Below are positions 20,991-32,247 of a stretch of 64,000 bases of DNA, piece by piece. Source of the stretch: Bacillus sp. SD075 (GTDB lineage: Bacteria > Bacillota > Bacilli > Bacillales > DSM-1321). Below the pieces are notes generated by a model, which saw only the letters and a list, made by a program, of their open reading frames with translations, was not told the origin of the DNA and searched no databases. Position 1 is the stretch's first letter; the number at the start of each line of letters is the position of its first letter. The translations under genes were made by a program, and so were the position numbers. Location: the NCBI RefSeq assembly GCF_017355165.1, contig NZ_JADILK010000008.1:62001-126000 (forward strand). Direction: 5' to 3'.

Positions 20991-21140
20991 TGGATAAACA
21001 GGCACAGGAAAGGTTTTTTAAAAGAAACGTATGAAGCGACTGTGAACCAAGAAAATGTATCAATCAACGAAGTGATAGAGCATCTAAAGAATGAACTGAC
21101 TCCGTTATACCAAAATGCCATTAAAAAGGACCTGCCACAT
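20991..21140 (+). pseudogene. Possible frameshifted remnant of a small gene
   Basis: AGGAGG followed by an ATG at 20991 opens 14 codons and stops. A one-base shift in the run TTTTTTAAAA at about 21018-21027 would join it to a coding-like stretch (ETYEATVNQENVSINEVIEHLKN in part). This runs without its own stop into the terminator at 21122-21160. Not recognised; probably decayed. Confidence 0.3.
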
Positions 21141-21160
21141 AAATGGGCAAGTCCCTTTTT
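21122..21160 (-). terminator. Terminator of the hprK-lgt-yvoD-ppaX-yvoF unit
   Basis: Imperfect stem GGACTTGCCCA/TGGCAGGTCC with T-runs on both strands, right after the yvoF stop codon. It can work in both directions. Confidence 0.75.
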
Positions 21161-21679
21161 TCATAAGGAAGTTTGCTGCTCTCTCTCAAGCATTTCCTCT
21201 TTGGTATATATGACTTTCATTGGATTCCCACCGACGAAAGCCCCCTCTGGAACATCCTTATGGACAAGCGTTCCCGCAGAGACAATCGCCCCATTACCAA
21301 TTGAAAGCCCTGGAAGAATGGTCGAATTCGCTCCAATCAATACTTCATCACCAATGACTACATCTCCTAAACGATATTCATGAATCAAATATTCATGGGC
21401 AAGGATCGTCGTATTATAGCCAATGACAGTATTAATGCCAACCGATATTTTTTCCGGAAACATCACATCCGGCATGACCATCAAGGCAAACGAAGTATGC
21501 TTCCCTACTTTCATATGTAAAAAAGTCCTGTATAGCCAATTCTTCATGCCCAGAAAAGGCGTATAACGCGCCAGCTGTATCACCACAAAATTCTTAACGA
21601 CTTTCCAGAATGGAACGGTCTTATACACATGCCATAGTGAATTGGCCCCTTCAACTGGATAGCGGGACGTGCGTCTCAT
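21161..21679 (-). CDS. yvoF: Hexapeptide-repeat acyltransferase YvoF
   Basis: 172-aa left-handed beta-helix acyltransferase with repeated [LIV]-G-x4 hexapeptides ([42 protein letters not shown]). The acetyl acceptor is unknown. It overlaps the ppaX stop codon by 4 nt and matches B. subtilis yvoF in the hprK-lgt-yvoD-ppaX-yvoF order. Confidence 0.88.
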   Translation of the reverse strand: MRRTSRYPVEGANSLWHVYKTVPFWKVVKNFVVIQLARYTPFLGMKNWLYRTFLHMKVGKHTSFALMVMPDVMFPEKISVGINTVIGYNTTILAHEYLIHEYRLGDVVIGDEVLIGANSTILPGLSIGNGAIVSAGTLVHKDVPEGAFVGGNPMKVIYTKEEMLEREQQTSL

Positions 21680-22344
21680 TTTCTTGCCTCCGTGAGCTTT
21701 TCAACCTCAACGATATTCAATAGATCCGCCATCTGCTCAAGCATATAATCAGGGTGATAATTTTCAAGGAATTCACGGCCTTTAATGGACCATGAGACCC
21801 CTGCCGTTTTTGTACCTGTATTTTTCCCGCCCATAATATCATGATAACTGTCGCCAATCATGATCGCTTCTTCAGGAACCGAACCGAGTTGATGTAAAGC
21901 TTTTACCAAAGGCTCTGGGTCCGGCTTTGCCTTTTCCACCTCATCCAGCGTGACCACCACTTCAAAGAATTGATCCAGTTTGCTTAAACGCAGGCCCTTT
22001 TCAACGACATCACGTTTCTTTGTCGTAACGACTGCCAATTTATAGCCGCCCTGCTTCAATGTTTGAACGGTCTCGAACACTCCGTCAAATTGTGTCACAA
22101 GCAAATCATGGTTCCTCCAATTATGGTCCCGATAGTATGCGATCATTTCATCCACTCGTTTTGGATCAATGGAAGTGAAAGTGTCAACCAAAGTCGGCCC
22201 GATAAATGGAATGATATCTTCCCGATTGAATTTTCCAGGACAAAAGTGGTTTAAAGTTTCTGTAAAAGAGGCGATGATCAATTCATTTGTATTGATCAAC
22301 GTCCCATCAAGATCAAATAATAAGGTAGTTATGTTACTGTTCAT
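21676..22344 (-). CDS. ppaX: Pyrophosphatase PpaX (HAD family)
   Basis: 222-aa HAD hydrolase with motif [16 protein letters not shown], motif III around KAKPDPEP and motif [11 protein letters not shown]. In B. subtilis it hydrolyses the pyrophosphate released when HprK phosphorylase dephosphorylates P-Ser-HPr. The ATG at 22344 (AGGAAG 5 nt upstream) is chosen; the frame is open further up but would add a non-family extension inside yvoD. Confidence 0.93.
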   Translation of the reverse strand: MNSNITTLLFDLDGTLINTNELIIASFTETLNHFCPGKFNREDIIPFIGPTLVDTFTSIDPKRVDEMIAYYRDHNWRNHDLLVTQFDGVFETVQTLKQGGYKLAVVTTKKRDVVEKGLRLSKLDQFFEVVVTLDEVEKAKPDPEPLVKALHQLGSVPEEAIMIGDSYHDIMGGKNTGTKTAGVSWSIKGREFLENYHPDYMLEQMADLLNIVEVEKLTEARK

Positions 22345-23278
22345 ATACAGCTTCCTTTCTCTGTACCCTGTCAGTCCGATTCCATATATACGCAACGGCC
22401 ATCGTTAAAACAATGGCAGTGAGTACCCGAATAAGTAACAACGGCAAGACCGGAATCCCCAGCGGAATAAAAATCAGTGTGTCTTCTACAACAGCATGGC
22501 AGGCAACTAAAAAGATGAATGCAATCGTCATATCCTTCTTCGAAACATTATCCTCTTTAGCCGCTTGAATCATTACGCCTGCTCCATATGCCAAACCGAG
22601 GGTCAGGCCTGTAACGAAAGGCATGGAAGCATTCGGCTTCATTCCCAGGACCTTCATGAAGGGAGCCAGGGCTTTCGAGAAGGCTTCCAGCCATTTTAAA
22701 TCTTTCATGATTTGAACCGCCACCATGAGTGGGATAACGATGACAGCCAGCTGACCGATTCCTGAAAGGGCCTGGATGACACCATGTAAAAGGATTGCAC
22801 CCGCTCCGTTTATCTCTGCAGCCTCCCCTATAGCCACTCCTTGGGCCATGTCAGATCCGCCCTGCCAAACAAGATTGATGACGACCGCTGACAAAAGCGC
22901 AAGCCCGATCCGTACTGTTAAAATGATCCACAGCTTGACACCGGTTTTCATCGCCACACCTGACTCGATCAATAAATTATGTGAAAAAGATAGCATGATA
23001 GCGATAATAAAAACTTCCTTCACAGTTAAATCAAGCGTTAATATGCCAGCGATCGCTGCATACAAATTCAGGAAATTCCCTAACACGAGCGGAATTGCCG
23101 CATCCCCTGGAAGACCGATGAGATTCATCAAAGGCGCTATCAAATCAATGATGAATGGCAAGACAGGCGTATATTGAAGCAAAGTGACGATCAGAGTGAC
23201 TGGGAAGATCACTTTACCCAAAGACCAAGTCGTATTCAAGCCTGAAAGAAATCCCTTTTTAATCGAATCTACTAACAC
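22334..23278 (-). CDS. yvoD: Membrane protein YvoD, nucleoside-recognition domain family
   Basis: 314-aa polytopic membrane protein with about eight hydrophobic segments and two nucleoside-recognition (Gate) domains, as in spore maturation protein SpmA/B-like families. Function unknown. It overlaps the ppaX start by 11 nt and follows lgt by 27 nt. Confidence 0.86.
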   Translation of the reverse strand: MLVDSIKKGFLSGLNTTWSLGKVIFPVTLIVTLLQYTPVLPFIIDLIAPLMNLIGLPGDAAIPLVLGNFLNLYAAIAGILTLDLTVKEVFIIAIMLSFSHNLLIESGVAMKTGVKLWIILTVRIGLALLSAVVINLVWQGGSDMAQGVAIGEAAEINGAGAILLHGVIQALSGIGQLAVIVIPLMVAVQIMKDLKWLEAFSKALAPFMKVLGMKPNASMPFVTGLTLGLAYGAGVMIQAAKEDNVSKKDMTIAFIFLVACHAVVEDTLIFIPLGIPVLPLLLIRVLTAIVLTMAVAYIWNRTDRVQRKEAVYEQ

Positions 23279-23305
23279 TATGCCCTCTCCCTTTACACAT
23301 ATTCC

Positions 23306-24118
23306 CTAGGCATCTAAATACCTTTTGTCTGCATGCCCGCGAACCCTTCTATAAACCACTAAAGCAATGGCTACAACTACCAACACAATCGAGATAACTT
23401 GTGCGATACGCAGCGATTCCGTCAGCATCAAACTATCCGTCCGCAATCCTTCAATGTAACAACGGCCGATGGAATACCATATTACATAGGTTAAAAATAG
23501 TTCCCCCCTGCGCAAGTTCACCTTCCGTAAACTTAAGAGAATAAGGACACCTACGATATTCCAAATCGATTCATACAAAAAGGTTGGGTGATAATACGCG
23601 CCGTTTATGTACATTTGATTAATGATGAATTCAGGCAAATGCATATTTTCCAGGAATGACCTTGTTATTTCTCTCCCATGCGCTTCCTGATTCATGAAAT
23701 TACCCCACCGGCCAATTGCCTGCCCCAACAATAAGCTCGGTGCAGCAATATCCGCCAACTTCCAGAATGAGACTTTCTTGACCTTGGCAAAGACGATCGC
23801 AGTCAGAACCGATCCAATCAACGCACCATGTATGGCAATTCCGCCATTCCATATTTTTATGATATCCCCCGGGTTTTGTGAATAGTACTCCCATTGGAAG
23901 ATCACATAATAAATACGGGCACTAATGATCGCGATTGGGACAGCAAACAAAATCATATCCGTAAATATTTCCTTATCCAGACCTCTTCGCTCGGATTCCC
24001 TTAACGCGATTATGAGCCCCAATAACACACCGAAGCCGATGATCAGTCCATACCAATGTACCTGGATGGGGCCTAGATCTATCGCTATTGGATTCAGCGG
24101 CTGTATTCCTTGTTCCAT
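23306..24118 (-). CDS. lgt: Prolipoprotein diacylglyceryl transferase
   Basis: 270-aa integral membrane enzyme that transfers diacylglycerol to the lipobox Cys of prelipoproteins. It contains the signature [13 protein letters not shown] and seven hydrophobic segments. Substrates in this window include CccB and the siderophore-binding protein. It lies 25 nt after hprK. Confidence 0.96.
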   Translation of the reverse strand: MEQGIQPLNPIAIDLGPIQVHWYGLIIGFGVLLGLIIALRESERRGLDKEIFTDMILFAVPIAIISARIYYVIFQWEYYSQNPGDIIKIWNGGIAIHGALIGSVLTAIVFAKVKKVSFWKLADIAAPSLLLGQAIGRWGNFMNQEAHGREITRSFLENMHLPEFIINQMYINGAYYHPTFLYESIWNIVGVLILLSLRKVNLRRGELFLTYVIWYSIGRCYIEGLRTDSLMLTESLRIAQVISIVLVVVAIALVVYRRVRGHADKRYLDA

Positions 24119-24143
24119 TTTATCCCTCTTTTCCTATAACCTT

Positions 24144-25079
24144 TTAAAATTCATCATGTTCCGGATCTGCAATGGCATGATTCAAGCGATCTGAAAACTG
24201 TTCTGCAGCATTTACTCCCATTCGTTTTAGGCGGTAATTCATGGCTGCCACTTCAATGATAACGGATAAATTTCGCCCTGGACGGACTGGTACGGTAATT
24301 TTCGTCACTTCTGTATCGATGATTTTCATTTTTTCCTCATCAAGGCCAACCCGGTCATACTGCTTATTTTTTTCCCATAGTTCCAAATTGATGACGATTG
24401 AGATCTTTTTATTGCTCCGAACTGCACCAGCTCCAAAAAGTGTCATTACATTAATGATTCCCAATCCTCTTATTTCAAGAAGGTGTTCGATTAAATCCGG
24501 AGCATTCCCGACTAGCGTATCTTGGTCTTCCTGCCTGATTTCTACGCAATCATCGGCTACAAGACGATGACCACGTTTCACTAACTCCAAGGCTGTCTCA
24601 CTTTTACCGACTCCGCTTTTCCCGGTGATCAACACCCCTAACCCATAGATATCCACCAATACACCATGAACAGCAGTGGTCGGTGCCAACCTGCTTTCAA
24701 GAAAATTGGTCAGACGGCTGTATAACCTTGTTGTCTTCATATTAGATCTCATCACAGGGACGGATTCCCGCTCAGAAGCTTCAATCAATTCTATCGGCAC
24801 TTCCTGACCACGCGTAATGATGATGCCTGGAGTAAAGTCCCTGCATAACTCTTCCATTCTCTGTATTCGATCCGGTTCATTCAACCGATTAAAAAAGGAC
24901 ATCTCCGTCATACCTAAAAGCTGTACTCGATCCGCGGGATAATAATCAAAAAAACCGGCTATTTCAAGTCCGGGACGAGATAAATCACTCGTTACGATTG
25001 GTCGGTTAATTCCTTCTTCCCCACTGATAAGTTCTAGACCGAACGCTTCTACTATATCCTTTGTACGGACTTTTGCCAT
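24144..25079 (-). CDS. hprK: HPr kinase/phosphorylase
   Basis: 311-aa bifunctional enzyme that phosphorylates Ser46 of HPr and Crh with ATP or PPi and reverses it, driving CcpA-dependent catabolite repression. It has Walker A GKSGVGKS (153-160), catalytic His138 in TAVHGVLVD and the signature [15 protein letters not shown]. First gene of the hprK-lgt-yvoD-ppaX-yvoF unit. Confidence 0.97.
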   Translation of the reverse strand: MAKVRTKDIVEAFGLELISGEEGINRPIVTSDLSRPGLEIAGFFDYYPADRVQLLGMTEMSFFNRLNEPDRIQRMEELCRDFTPGIIITRGQEVPIELIEASERESVPVMRSNMKTTRLYSRLTNFLESRLAPTTAVHGVLVDIYGLGVLITGKSGVGKSETALELVKRGHRLVADDCVEIRQEDQDTLVGNAPDLIEHLLEIRGLGIINVMTLFGAGAVRSNKKISIVINLELWEKNKQYDRVGLDEEKMKIIDTEVTKITVPVRPGRNLSVIIEVAAMNYRLKRMGVNAAEQFSDRLNHAIADPEHDEF

Positions 25080-25265
25080 ATATCTTTCCTCCTTTTGGAG
25101 CGATGTTATTTTTTGAGATACTTTTTCTATTTTAGCATTTTTCTGTTAATAACCAAACAAAGCATTATCGATTTATTGTTTTTTTATTCACTCCAACTGG
25201 ATGACAGCAGTGGGAAGCCCCTCGTAAATAGAAAGAGATGAGGTGAATATTAATGGTCTATACAC

Positions 25266-25303
25266 CAAAATAAAAGAAAGCCCGCCAGTTTATATGGCGG
25301 GCT
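25266..25303 (-). terminator. GC-rich hairpin beside repeat element
   Basis: AGCCCGCCA/TGGCGGGCT, 9-bp stem with a T-rich tract on the minus strand. A tiny reading frame (GAGGTGA, ATG, five codons, stop at about 25253-25273) lies just left of it and is probably a decayed gene start. The rest of 25080-25265 shows no gene. Confidence 0.55.
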
Positions 25304-25304
25304 C

Positions 25305-25534
25305 AGACTGTAGACAAACTCGATGAAAATCAATTTTGTCTACAGTATTTAAAGGTTTTCACAATTTAACGTTGATTTCCACTCCAGGCACTCGCTTTCC
25401 GCGGATGGTCCGCCTTTGGCGCCTTTTCGCCTGCGAGGCCTCCCCTGGACATGCTTTTCCCGCAGGAGTCCCATACCTTACCTTCCAATCAACTTTGTTT
25501 TAAAATTCAGATAGAACCCCTTTTGTCTACAAAC
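25305..25534. repeat. Intergenic repeat element, copy A
   Basis: The element starts with a 12-bp hairpin (ACTGTAGACAAA/TTTGTCTACAGT, 25307-25346). It contains a GC-rich core at 25371-25493 bounded by GTTGATT/AATCAAC, and ends TTTTGTCTACAAAC. The core is clearly related to the copy at 57739-57866 (same GATTTCCACTCCAGG and CGCTTTCCGCGG stretches and the CCCGCAGGAGTC block). No coding potential. Confidence 0.75.
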
Positions 25535-25560
25535 AGAAAGCCGGATTTGACGGGCTTTCT
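25535..25560 (-). terminator. yvlB terminator
   Basis: AGAAAGCC/GGCTTTCT stem on the minus strand directly after the yvlB stop codon, abutting repeat copy A. Confidence 0.65.
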
Positions 25561-25566
25561 GTTTCT

Positions 25567-26667
25567 TCAGGAAACCGTTATCGCTGCAGTCTTGGTTTCT
25601 GCAAAAACATGAAGCACAGGGACCTCTTCTTTAACCGTCTTAAACTTAAGGACTTTCTGGACCACATCACTTTTCTCTTCGATGATGGTCATCCCTTCCA
25701 AAGTAACATTAAAGCTTCCTAAATTTGATTTCAGCTCTCCTTCGATCGCCTTACCTGGCGGCAGGGTCAGCTGGACTTTTCCGGTGACTGACTTAGCATG
25801 GATCGAATCGCAATCCATTCCTGAATTCGTACAGATGATTTCCCCATTGAACGTTTGGACATCCAATTTCTTGAAATATCCATCGGCATTAATCGCTCCA
25901 TTCAGGGTCTCGGCTTCCAAGTCATTAAAGGTGGTATCTGAAAGGGTGATCATTCCATTGCCTGTTTCAAGCTCACAAGATTTACCCGTGCCCTGCATGA
26001 TATGAATGGCCCCATTCGCCGTTTTCGCTTTAAGGTTCTCTGATTCCAACGATTCAGTCGTGATTGCTCCATTGAACATCCTGACATGAATGTCCTCATA
26101 TTCCTTCCTTGGAATGTACATGATCGTATCAACCTTTATGGATTTTTCACGAACCTTGAACTTCAATTTTCCATTTTCAATCGTAAAATCGACTTCTTCT
26201 AAAAAGTTTTTCCTGGCTTCTTCTATCTCTTCCACACGGTATACCTTAGCTTGGCATTCAACCCGGACATCATTATGGTCCCATGCGGCGATTTTTATTT
26301 TCCCATTTGCTATATCTACATCTACTTTATTCAGGAAATCATGATCATGCTGGAAAATATGACTGACCTCCACTGATTTCCCGAAATTGAAATCAAGGTC
26401 CGTTTCTTTGATTTTCTTAAAAGCACTTTCAACGAAATCAATAATCTTTTCTTTCGATGACTGGATATTCTTCTTAAACGTATCCTGAGTGTTTTCTTCG
26501 CTTTTCTTATCCACTACCACCGTTGATAATTCATTTTGCAATTTCTGCTCTTTAGCTTCACTTTCCTGACTGGCTTTATCTAATTCTTCGAATAGGCCCA
26601 TCGCTTCTTCCGCTGATAGCTTTCCATCCTGAATCATTTCTAAAATCTTCTTTCTTTCCTCCTGCAT
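25567..26667 (-). CDS. yvlB: YvlB-like DUF4097 protein
   Basis: 366-aa protein with an N-terminal SHOCT-like helical segment (ERKKILEMIQDGKLSAEEAMGLFEEL). A long charged linker follows, then a C-terminal beta-helix of repeats with the pattern x-NGAI/NGxI (DUF4097/DUF4098 adhesin-like fold). No signal peptide, so cytoplasmic. In B. subtilis yvlB belongs to the SigW-driven yvlABCD envelope-stress operon with PspC-like YvlC; here it stands alone. The ATG at 26667 is chosen by ribosome-site spacing. Confidence 0.85.
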   Translation of the reverse strand: MQEERKKILEMIQDGKLSAEEAMGLFEELDKASQESEAKEQKLQNELSTVVVDKKSEENTQDTFKKNIQSSKEKIIDFVESAFKKIKETDLDFNFGKSVEVSHIFQHDHDFLNKVDVDIANGKIKIAAWDHNDVRVECQAKVYRVEEIEEARKNFLEEVDFTIENGKLKFKVREKSIKVDTIMYIPRKEYEDIHVRMFNGAITTESLESENLKAKTANGAIHIMQGTGKSCELETGNGMITLSDTTFNDLEAETLNGAINADGYFKKLDVQTFNGEIICTNSGMDCDSIHAKSVTGKVQLTLPPGKAIEGELKSNLGSFNVTLEGMTIIEEKSDVVQKVLKFKTVKEEVPVLHVFAETKTAAITVS

Positions 26668-26705
26668 GAACATTCCTCGCTTTCTTCTATCATTTTATTC
26701 ATACA

Positions 26706-26731
26706 TACGCCTAGATATCTAAAAAGTTTCA
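26706..26731 (-). promoter_or_regulatory. SigW-type ECF promoter of yvlB
   Basis: Minus strand TGAAAC (26731-26726), exactly 16 nt, then CGTA (26709-26706), followed by T. This matches the B. subtilis SigW consensus TGAAAC-N16-CGTA and agrees with SigW control of the yvl operon there. Confidence 0.82.
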
Positions 26732-26867
26732 TAAATACCGTTTTTCCCATCATTCGACAAAGGGAAATGACAATTTCCGAAAAGGAAGATGTACGATTTC
26801 CCCGGAAATATCTTGTTTTCCTATTCTTTAATCAAATGATTGATTAAATGTACGCCGTCATTTTTCT

Positions 26868-26894
26868 ACAAAAAAACAAGCCTGAGGGCTTGTT
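26868..26894 (-). terminator. Terminator downstream of uvrA
   Basis: AACAAGCC/GGCTTGTT stem followed by seven T on the minus strand. It lies about 250 nt after the uvrA stop because repeat copy B sits between. Confidence 0.8.
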
Positions 26895-26895
26895 C

Positions 26896-27122
26896 CAGAC
26901 TGAAGATAAACTCAAATAAAAGCCAGTTTGCCTACAGTTTATTTATCAAAAAAGTTCCAGCCAACTGTCTGCCAAGCCTCAAAGCAAGCGCCTGCGGGGT
27001 CTTGGCTAGCCAGGTATTCGGCAGGAGTGTCGCAAATTTCTTCCATCCAGTGAGGGTTTCATAACCCTGTCTTATTTCCTGGTTCGGGATGAGACCATTC
27101 TGAACCCTTTTTGTCTACAAAC
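26896..27122. repeat. Intergenic repeat element, copy B (diverged)
   Basis: It shares the outer ends of copy A (CAGACTG..GA.A.AAACTC at one side, TTTTGTCTACAAAC at the other) but has a different interior (CGCCTGCGGGGTCTTGG, GGCAGGAGTG). Non-coding; located between the uvrA stop codon and its terminator. Confidence 0.55.
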
Positions 27123-27147
27123 CGAAACGGCTGGATTACTTGTTCTT

Positions 27148-30027
27148 TTAAGCGTGTTCATGCTCGGTTTCTTTTTCTTCCACCCAATTTTCCATGCGAA
27201 TTTGATCACGGGTAAGTACAGGCTTTAAGTATTTTCCCGTATATGATTCGGAAACTTCACATATTTTTTCAGGCGTTCCATAAGTGACGATCGTACCGCC
27301 CTTATCTCCGCCTTCTGGTCCCAGGTCAATAATATGGTCGGCCGTCTTGATGACATCCAGATTATGCTCGATCACCAAAACTGTATCCCCATTGTCAACC
27401 AGCCGCTGCAGAACCTGGAGCAACCTTGCTATATCGTGGACATGAAGTCCGGTAGTTGGTTCATCCAAGATATAAAAGGAGCGCCCAGTGGAACGGCGAT
27501 GCAATTCAGAAGCAAGTTTCACCCTTTGCGCTTCACCGCCTGATAAAGTGGTAGCAGGCTGTCCAAGCTTTATATAACCCAAACCAACGTCAAAAATCGT
27601 TTGTAGCTTCCGTTTGATTTTTGGGATATTTTCAAAGAAACTAACGCCTTCCTCGACTGTCATATCGAGAATATCGGATATGTTTTTCCCTTTATATTTC
27701 ACTTCAAGGGTTTCCCGGTTATAACGTTTCCCATGACATATTTCACACGGGACATAGACATCAGGGAGAAAATGCATTTCAATCTTGATAATGCCATCAC
27801 CACGGCACGCTTCACAGCGGCCGCCCTTCACATTGAAACTGAACCTTCCTTTTTTATAACCGCGGATCTTCGCTTCATTAGTCGATGCAAATACGTCACG
27901 AACATCATCGAATACACCCGTATAGGTAGCTGGATTCGATCGTGGGGTTCTGCCGATCGGTGATTGGTCAATATCAATGACTTTATCTAAATGCTCAATT
28001 CCCTTGATCTCACGGAAATCACCTGGCCTTGCTTTTGCCCGATTCAGCTTTTGAGCCAATGATTTATGGAGGATTTCATTCACTAATGTACTTTTCCCCG
28101 ATCCGGAGACTCCTGTAACAGCTGTAAAGATCCCAAGGGGGAATTTCACATTAACGTTTTTCAAATTATTTTCCTTGGCACCTTTTATCTCAATGACACG
28201 ACCATCATTTTTTCGGCGTTCCAATGGCAATGGAATGAATTTCTTCCCTGCTAAATATTGGCCCGTTAAGGATTTAGGATCATTCATGACCTCTTCCGGA
28301 GTACCAGCGGCCACGATTTCTCCCCCATGCGCTCCTGCTCCAGGACCAACATCGATCAAATAATCCGCAGCAATCATCGTGTCTTCATCGTGCTCTACAA
28401 CAATCAGGGTGTTGCCGATTTCGCGCATATTCTTCAATGTTTCAATTAATCGATCGTTATCCCTCTGATGCAGCCCTATTGAAGGTTCATCCAGAATATA
28501 GAGGACTCCCGTCAATCGGGACCCGATCTGTGTCGCCAATCTTATTCGCTGTGCTTCACCGCCTGATAATGTTCCCGCTGCCCTGCTCAACGTCAAATAT
28601 TCCAAACCTACATTAGCCAGGAAACCGAGCCGCTCACGAATTTCACGTAAAATCAATTTCGCAATTGCAGCTTCCTTTTCAGTCAAATCAAGCTCATCGA
28701 AAAACACTAACGCATCTTCCACTGATAAAGCTGTCGTTTCGCTTATATGGACCCCTTGAATGAGCACGGAAAGACTCTCTTTTTTCAATCGATGCCCCTT
28801 ACAGGTTGGACAATGATGTTCTGACATATATTTTTGCATTTGCTCACGAATATAATCTGAACTCGTCTCCTTGAAGCGCCTTTCGATGTTTCTTAAAACT
28901 CCTTCAAAAGGAATATATCCTTCTTGCACTCTTCCAAAATCATTTTTATAACGGAAATATATCTTATCTTTACCTGAACCAAGCAAGACCTTATCCATTT
29001 TCTCTTCCGGTAAATCTTTAACGGGCACATCCATATCTATCCCATAATGGTTGGCCACCGCTTCAAGGAGCTGCGGATAATATTGAGAACTCGTCGGCTC
29101 CCATGGCGCAATCGCATGTTGACGAAGGCTTAAATCCTGATTCGGGATGACCAGATCACGGTCCACCTCAAGCCTTGCTCCCAAGCCATCACAATCCGGG
29201 CAGGCCCCAAACGGGCTATTGAAGGAAAACATTCTCGGTTCTAACTCTTCAATCGAAAATCCACAGTATGGACACGCATGATGTTCACTGAACAGCAGCT
29301 CTTCCTCACCCATGACGTCAATGATGACTTTGCCTTCGCCAAGCTGCAAAGCACTTTCCAATGAATCTGCAAGCCTAGCCATGATACCCTCTTTAATGAC
29401 GATTCGGTCAATAATGACTTCAATCGAATGTTTTTTATTCTTTTCGAGAGTGATCTCCTCACTGAGATCATGCATTTCCCCGTTCACACGAATGCGGACA
29501 TAACCTTGTTTCTTAACTTCCTCCAAAACTTTTGCATGTGTCCCTTTTCTGCCTGAGACAAGCGGTGCCAATACCTGGAGCTTGGTTCGCTCAGGGTAAT
29601 CAAGAATGCGGTCCACCATTTGTTCAATCGTTTGTGAGGTGATTTCAATATCATGGATCGGACAGGTCGGTCTTCCGACCCGTGCAAATAACAACCTTAA
29701 ATAATCATAGATCTCCGTAACGGTCCCTACGGTTGAACGAGGATTTCGACTGGTCGTTTTCTGGTCTATGGAGATGGCTGGTGACAAACCTTCGATCGCA
29801 TCGACATCCGGTTTATCCACTTGGCCCAAGAATTGACGAGCATAAGCGGACAGTGATTCCACATAACGTCTTTGCCCTTCTGCATAAATCGTATCAAAAG
29901 CCAAGGAAGACTTTCCAGATCCGGATAATCCGGTCAGCACAACAAGTTTATCTCTCGGTATCGTGATATCAATATTCTTTAAATTGTTGGCCCTGGCACC
30001 TTTTATCACAATTTTATCCATTGCCAT
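27148..30027 (-). CDS. uvrA: Excinuclease ABC subunit A
   Basis: 959-aa damage-recognition ATPase of nucleotide excision repair. Two ABC modules (Walker [11 protein letters not shown] near 31 and [10 protein letters not shown] in the second half, each with an LSGGEAQR signature) and zinc fingers ([11 protein letters not shown]...[16 protein letters not shown]...CEICHGKRY). It follows uvrB by 6 nt, so they are co-transcribed. The ATG at 30027 has GGGTGA 6 nt upstream. Confidence 0.97.
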   Translation of the reverse strand: MAMDKIVIKGARANNLKNIDITIPRDKLVVLTGLSGSGKSSLAFDTIYAEGQRRYVESLSAYARQFLGQVDKPDVDAIEGLSPAISIDQKTTSRNPRSTVGTVTEIYDYLRLLFARVGRPTCPIHDIEITSQTIEQMVDRILDYPERTKLQVLAPLVSGRKGTHAKVLEEVKKQGYVRIRVNGEMHDLSEEITLEKNKKHSIEVIIDRIVIKEGIMARLADSLESALQLGEGKVIIDVMGEEELLFSEHHACPYCGFSIEELEPRMFSFNSPFGACPDCDGLGARLEVDRDLVIPNQDLSLRQHAIAPWEPTSSQYYPQLLEAVANHYGIDMDVPVKDLPEEKMDKVLLGSGKDKIYFRYKNDFGRVQEGYIPFEGVLRNIERRFKETSSDYIREQMQKYMSEHHCPTCKGHRLKKESLSVLIQGVHISETTALSVEDALVFFDELDLTEKEAAIAKLILREIRERLGFLANVGLEYLTLSRAAGTLSGGEAQRIRLATQIGSRLTGVLYILDEPSIGLHQRDNDRLIETLKNMREIGNTLIVVEHDEDTMIAADYLIDVGPGAGAHGGEIVAAGTPEEVMNDPKSLTGQYLAGKKFIPLPLERRKNDGRVIEIKGAKENNLKNVNVKFPLGIFTAVTGVSGSGKSTLVNEILHKSLAQKLNRAKARPGDFREIKGIEHLDKVIDIDQSPIGRTPRSNPATYTGVFDDVRDVFASTNEAKIRGYKKGRFSFNVKGGRCEACRGDGIIKIEMHFLPDVYVPCEICHGKRYNRETLEVKYKGKNISDILDMTVEEGVSFFENIPKIKRKLQTIFDVGLGYIKLGQPATTLSGGEAQRVKLASELHRRSTGRSFYILDEPTTGLHVHDIARLLQVLQRLVDNGDTVLVIEHNLDVIKTADHIIDLGPEGGDKGGTIVTYGTPEKICEVSESYTGKYLKPVLTRDQIRMENWVEEKETEHEHA

Positions 30028-30033
30028 GTTTCG

Positions 30034-32019
30034 TCACCCTTCCGCTTTTAACTCTAGTAATAAATCACGCAGCTCGGCAGCTCGCTCGAAGTCCAGTGCC
30101 TTTGCCGCTTCCTTCATTTCTTTTTCCATACTTGCCATCACTTTTAAACGCTCTTTTTTAGGAAGCTTCGCGAGGCTTGGTGCAAGGTCTTCCTTATACT
30201 CTTCGCTTTCTTCCGCTACATGGGTCGCCCTTATGGAATCACGGATATCCTTTTGAATGGTTTGAGGCATTATTCCATGTTTTTCATTATAATTTTCCTG
30301 GATTTCACGGCGCCGCCTCGTTTCATTAATGGCAAGTTCCATCGAGTTCGTGATGCGGTCTGCATACATGATGACGTGGCCGTTGGCATTACGGGCTGCA
30401 CGGCCCATCGTTTGAATAAGCGAACGTTCCGAGCGAAGGAACCCTTCTTTATCGGCATCCAGAATGGTCACTAACGACACTTCCGGAATATCCAGGCCTT
30501 CCCTTAAAAGATTGATTCCAACGAGTACATCATATTTGCCCATTCGCAGTTCCCGGATGATTTCTATCCTTTCCAAGGTCTTCACTTCCGAATGAAGATA
30601 TTGGACCTTGATGCCTATTTCCTTTAAATAATCAGTTAGATCTTCAGACATCTTTTTCGTCAGGGTCGTAATGAGCACACGCTCGTTCTTTTTGACGCGC
30701 TCTTGGATTTCACCGATCAAGTCATCTATCTGCCCTTCAATCGGCCGCACTTCTACCGTCGGATCAAGCAATCCGGTAGGACGGATGATCTGCTGAACCA
30801 TTTCTGGCGTATGTTCGAGTTCATATGGTCCCGGAGTTGCCGAAACGAATATGGATTGATGGACCTTTTTTTCAAATTCTTCAAATCTTAGCGGTCGGTT
30901 ATCCTTTGCAGACGGCAGACGGAAGCCATGATCGACAAGCACTTGCTTACGCGCCTGATCTCCATTGAACATTCCGCGGATTTGCGAAAGGGTTACGTGT
31001 GATTCATCCACGACCAATAGGAAGTCCTCTGGAAAGTAATCTATTAAAGTGTATGGTGTCGCACCTGAGGGACGAAGTGTTAAATGGCGGGAATAGTTCT
31101 CTATCCCTGAACAAAATCCCATTTCCCGCATCATTTCCAAATCATAACGGGTCCGCTGCTCCAAGCGCTGTGCTTCAAGGAGTTTTTCATCTTCCCTTAA
31201 TTCCTTCAATCGTTCTTCCAGTTCCGTTTCGATATTTTGAATGGCTATCCGCATTTTCTCTTCGCGGGTTACGAAGTGGGAAGCCGGGAAAATGGCGATA
31301 TGTTCACGTTCACCGGTAATTTCACCAGTCAGGGCATCTACTTCACGGATACGGTCAATCTCATCCCCAAAAAACTCGACCCGTACGCAATGTTCATCAC
31401 GTGAGGCCGGGAAAATTTCGACCACGTCGCCGCGAACGCGGAAGGTCCCCCTTTGGAAAGCAATATCATTCCTCTCATATTGAATATCCACGAGTCTGTG
31501 CAGCAAGGCATTCCGATCTATTTCCATGCCTGTTCGGAGGGAAACAACCATTTCCCGGTACTCTTCAGGAGAACCGAGTCCATATATGCACGAAACACTG
31601 GCAATGATGATGACATCTTTCCTTTCGAACAAAGACGAGGTTGCCGAGTGACGCAGTTTATCGATTTCATCATTGATGCTTGCATCTTTTTCGATGAATG
31701 TATCCGTGGATGGAACATAAGCCTCTGGCTGGTAATAATCATAATAGCTAACGAAGTATTCAACGGCATTATTAGGGAAGAACTCTTTGAACTCACTGTA
31801 AAGCTGCCCTGCCAACGTTTTATTGTGGGCAATGACAAGAGTAGGTTTATTGATTCTTTGAATCACATTGGAAACGGTGAACGTTTTCCCTGTCCCTGTT
31901 GCCCCCAATAACGTCTGCATTTCCTTGCCTTCCTTAATCCCTTCGACCAGCATTTCAATTGCTGCCGGCTGATCTCCTTGAGGAGAGTATTTTGAGACTA
32001 ACTCAAACTTATCCTTCAC
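30034..32019 (-). CDS. uvrB: Excinuclease ABC subunit B
   Basis: 661-aa UvrB, the central helicase-like subunit that receives DNA from UvrA and recruits UvrC. Walker A GATGTGKT, the beta-hairpin region [12 protein letters not shown], helicase motif VI (QTMGRAARN) and the C-terminal UVR motif ([14 protein letters not shown]). No ATG is available. GGAGG precedes TTG 32022 by 6 nt and GTG 32019 by 9 nt; GTG is chosen because the protein then begins like family members ([11 protein letters not shown]). Confidence 0.97.
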   Translation of the reverse strand: MKDKFELVSKYSPQGDQPAAIEMLVEGIKEGKEMQTLLGATGTGKTFTVSNVIQRINKPTLVIAHNKTLAGQLYSEFKEFFPNNAVEYFVSYYDYYQPEAYVPSTDTFIEKDASINDEIDKLRHSATSSLFERKDVIIIASVSCIYGLGSPEEYREMVVSLRTGMEIDRNALLHRLVDIQYERNDIAFQRGTFRVRGDVVEIFPASRDEHCVRVEFFGDEIDRIREVDALTGEITGEREHIAIFPASHFVTREEKMRIAIQNIETELEERLKELREDEKLLEAQRLEQRTRYDLEMMREMGFCSGIENYSRHLTLRPSGATPYTLIDYFPEDFLLVVDESHVTLSQIRGMFNGDQARKQVLVDHGFRLPSAKDNRPLRFEEFEKKVHQSIFVSATPGPYELEHTPEMVQQIIRPTGLLDPTVEVRPIEGQIDDLIGEIQERVKKNERVLITTLTKKMSEDLTDYLKEIGIKVQYLHSEVKTLERIEIIRELRMGKYDVLVGINLLREGLDIPEVSLVTILDADKEGFLRSERSLIQTMGRAARNANGHVIMYADRITNSMELAINETRRRREIQENYNEKHGIMPQTIQKDIRDSIRATHVAEESEEYKEDLAPSLAKLPKKERLKVMASMEKEMKEAAKALDFERAAELRDLLLELKAEG

Positions 32020-32150
32020 CAAGCATAGCCTCCTATTGAAATATTTTTATATGAAAACGGGACATGCCTATATCCCTTCTATTTATTCCGATTTAATAAA
32101 GCATATATACACATTCTACCACAATAGCCTTAAAACAAACCAGCAATAAG

Positions 32151-32164
32151 CGAACATCCATTCT
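32151..32164 (-). promoter_or_regulatory. Candidate LexA (DinR) box upstream of uvrB
   Basis: Minus strand AGAAT-N4-GTTCG, one perfect half-site and one near-perfect half-site of the Bacillus SOS box CGAAC-N4-GTTCG. It lies about 130 nt upstream of uvrB, which is an SOS gene in B. subtilis. Confidence 0.45.
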
Positions 32165-32217
32165 ATTTTTGTTTTCTGGACTCCATGATGTATTGAGGAA
32201 AATGACAAGTTTGAGTA

Positions 32218-32247
32218 CAAAAAAAGCACCTTTGGTTGTCAGGCGCT
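32218..32247 (-). terminator. csbA terminator
   Basis: AGCGCCT/AGGTGCT hairpin with seven T on the minus strand; the csbA stop codon lies in the loop side of the stem. Confidence 0.75.

Noticed and set aside
25305-25534. CRISPR array
   Set aside because: The repeats here are isolated intergenic elements without regular spacing or cas genes.
31453-31911. Plus-strand open frame opposite uvrB (152 codons)
   Set aside because: Shadow of the strongly conserved uvrB frame; composition is not that of a real protein.
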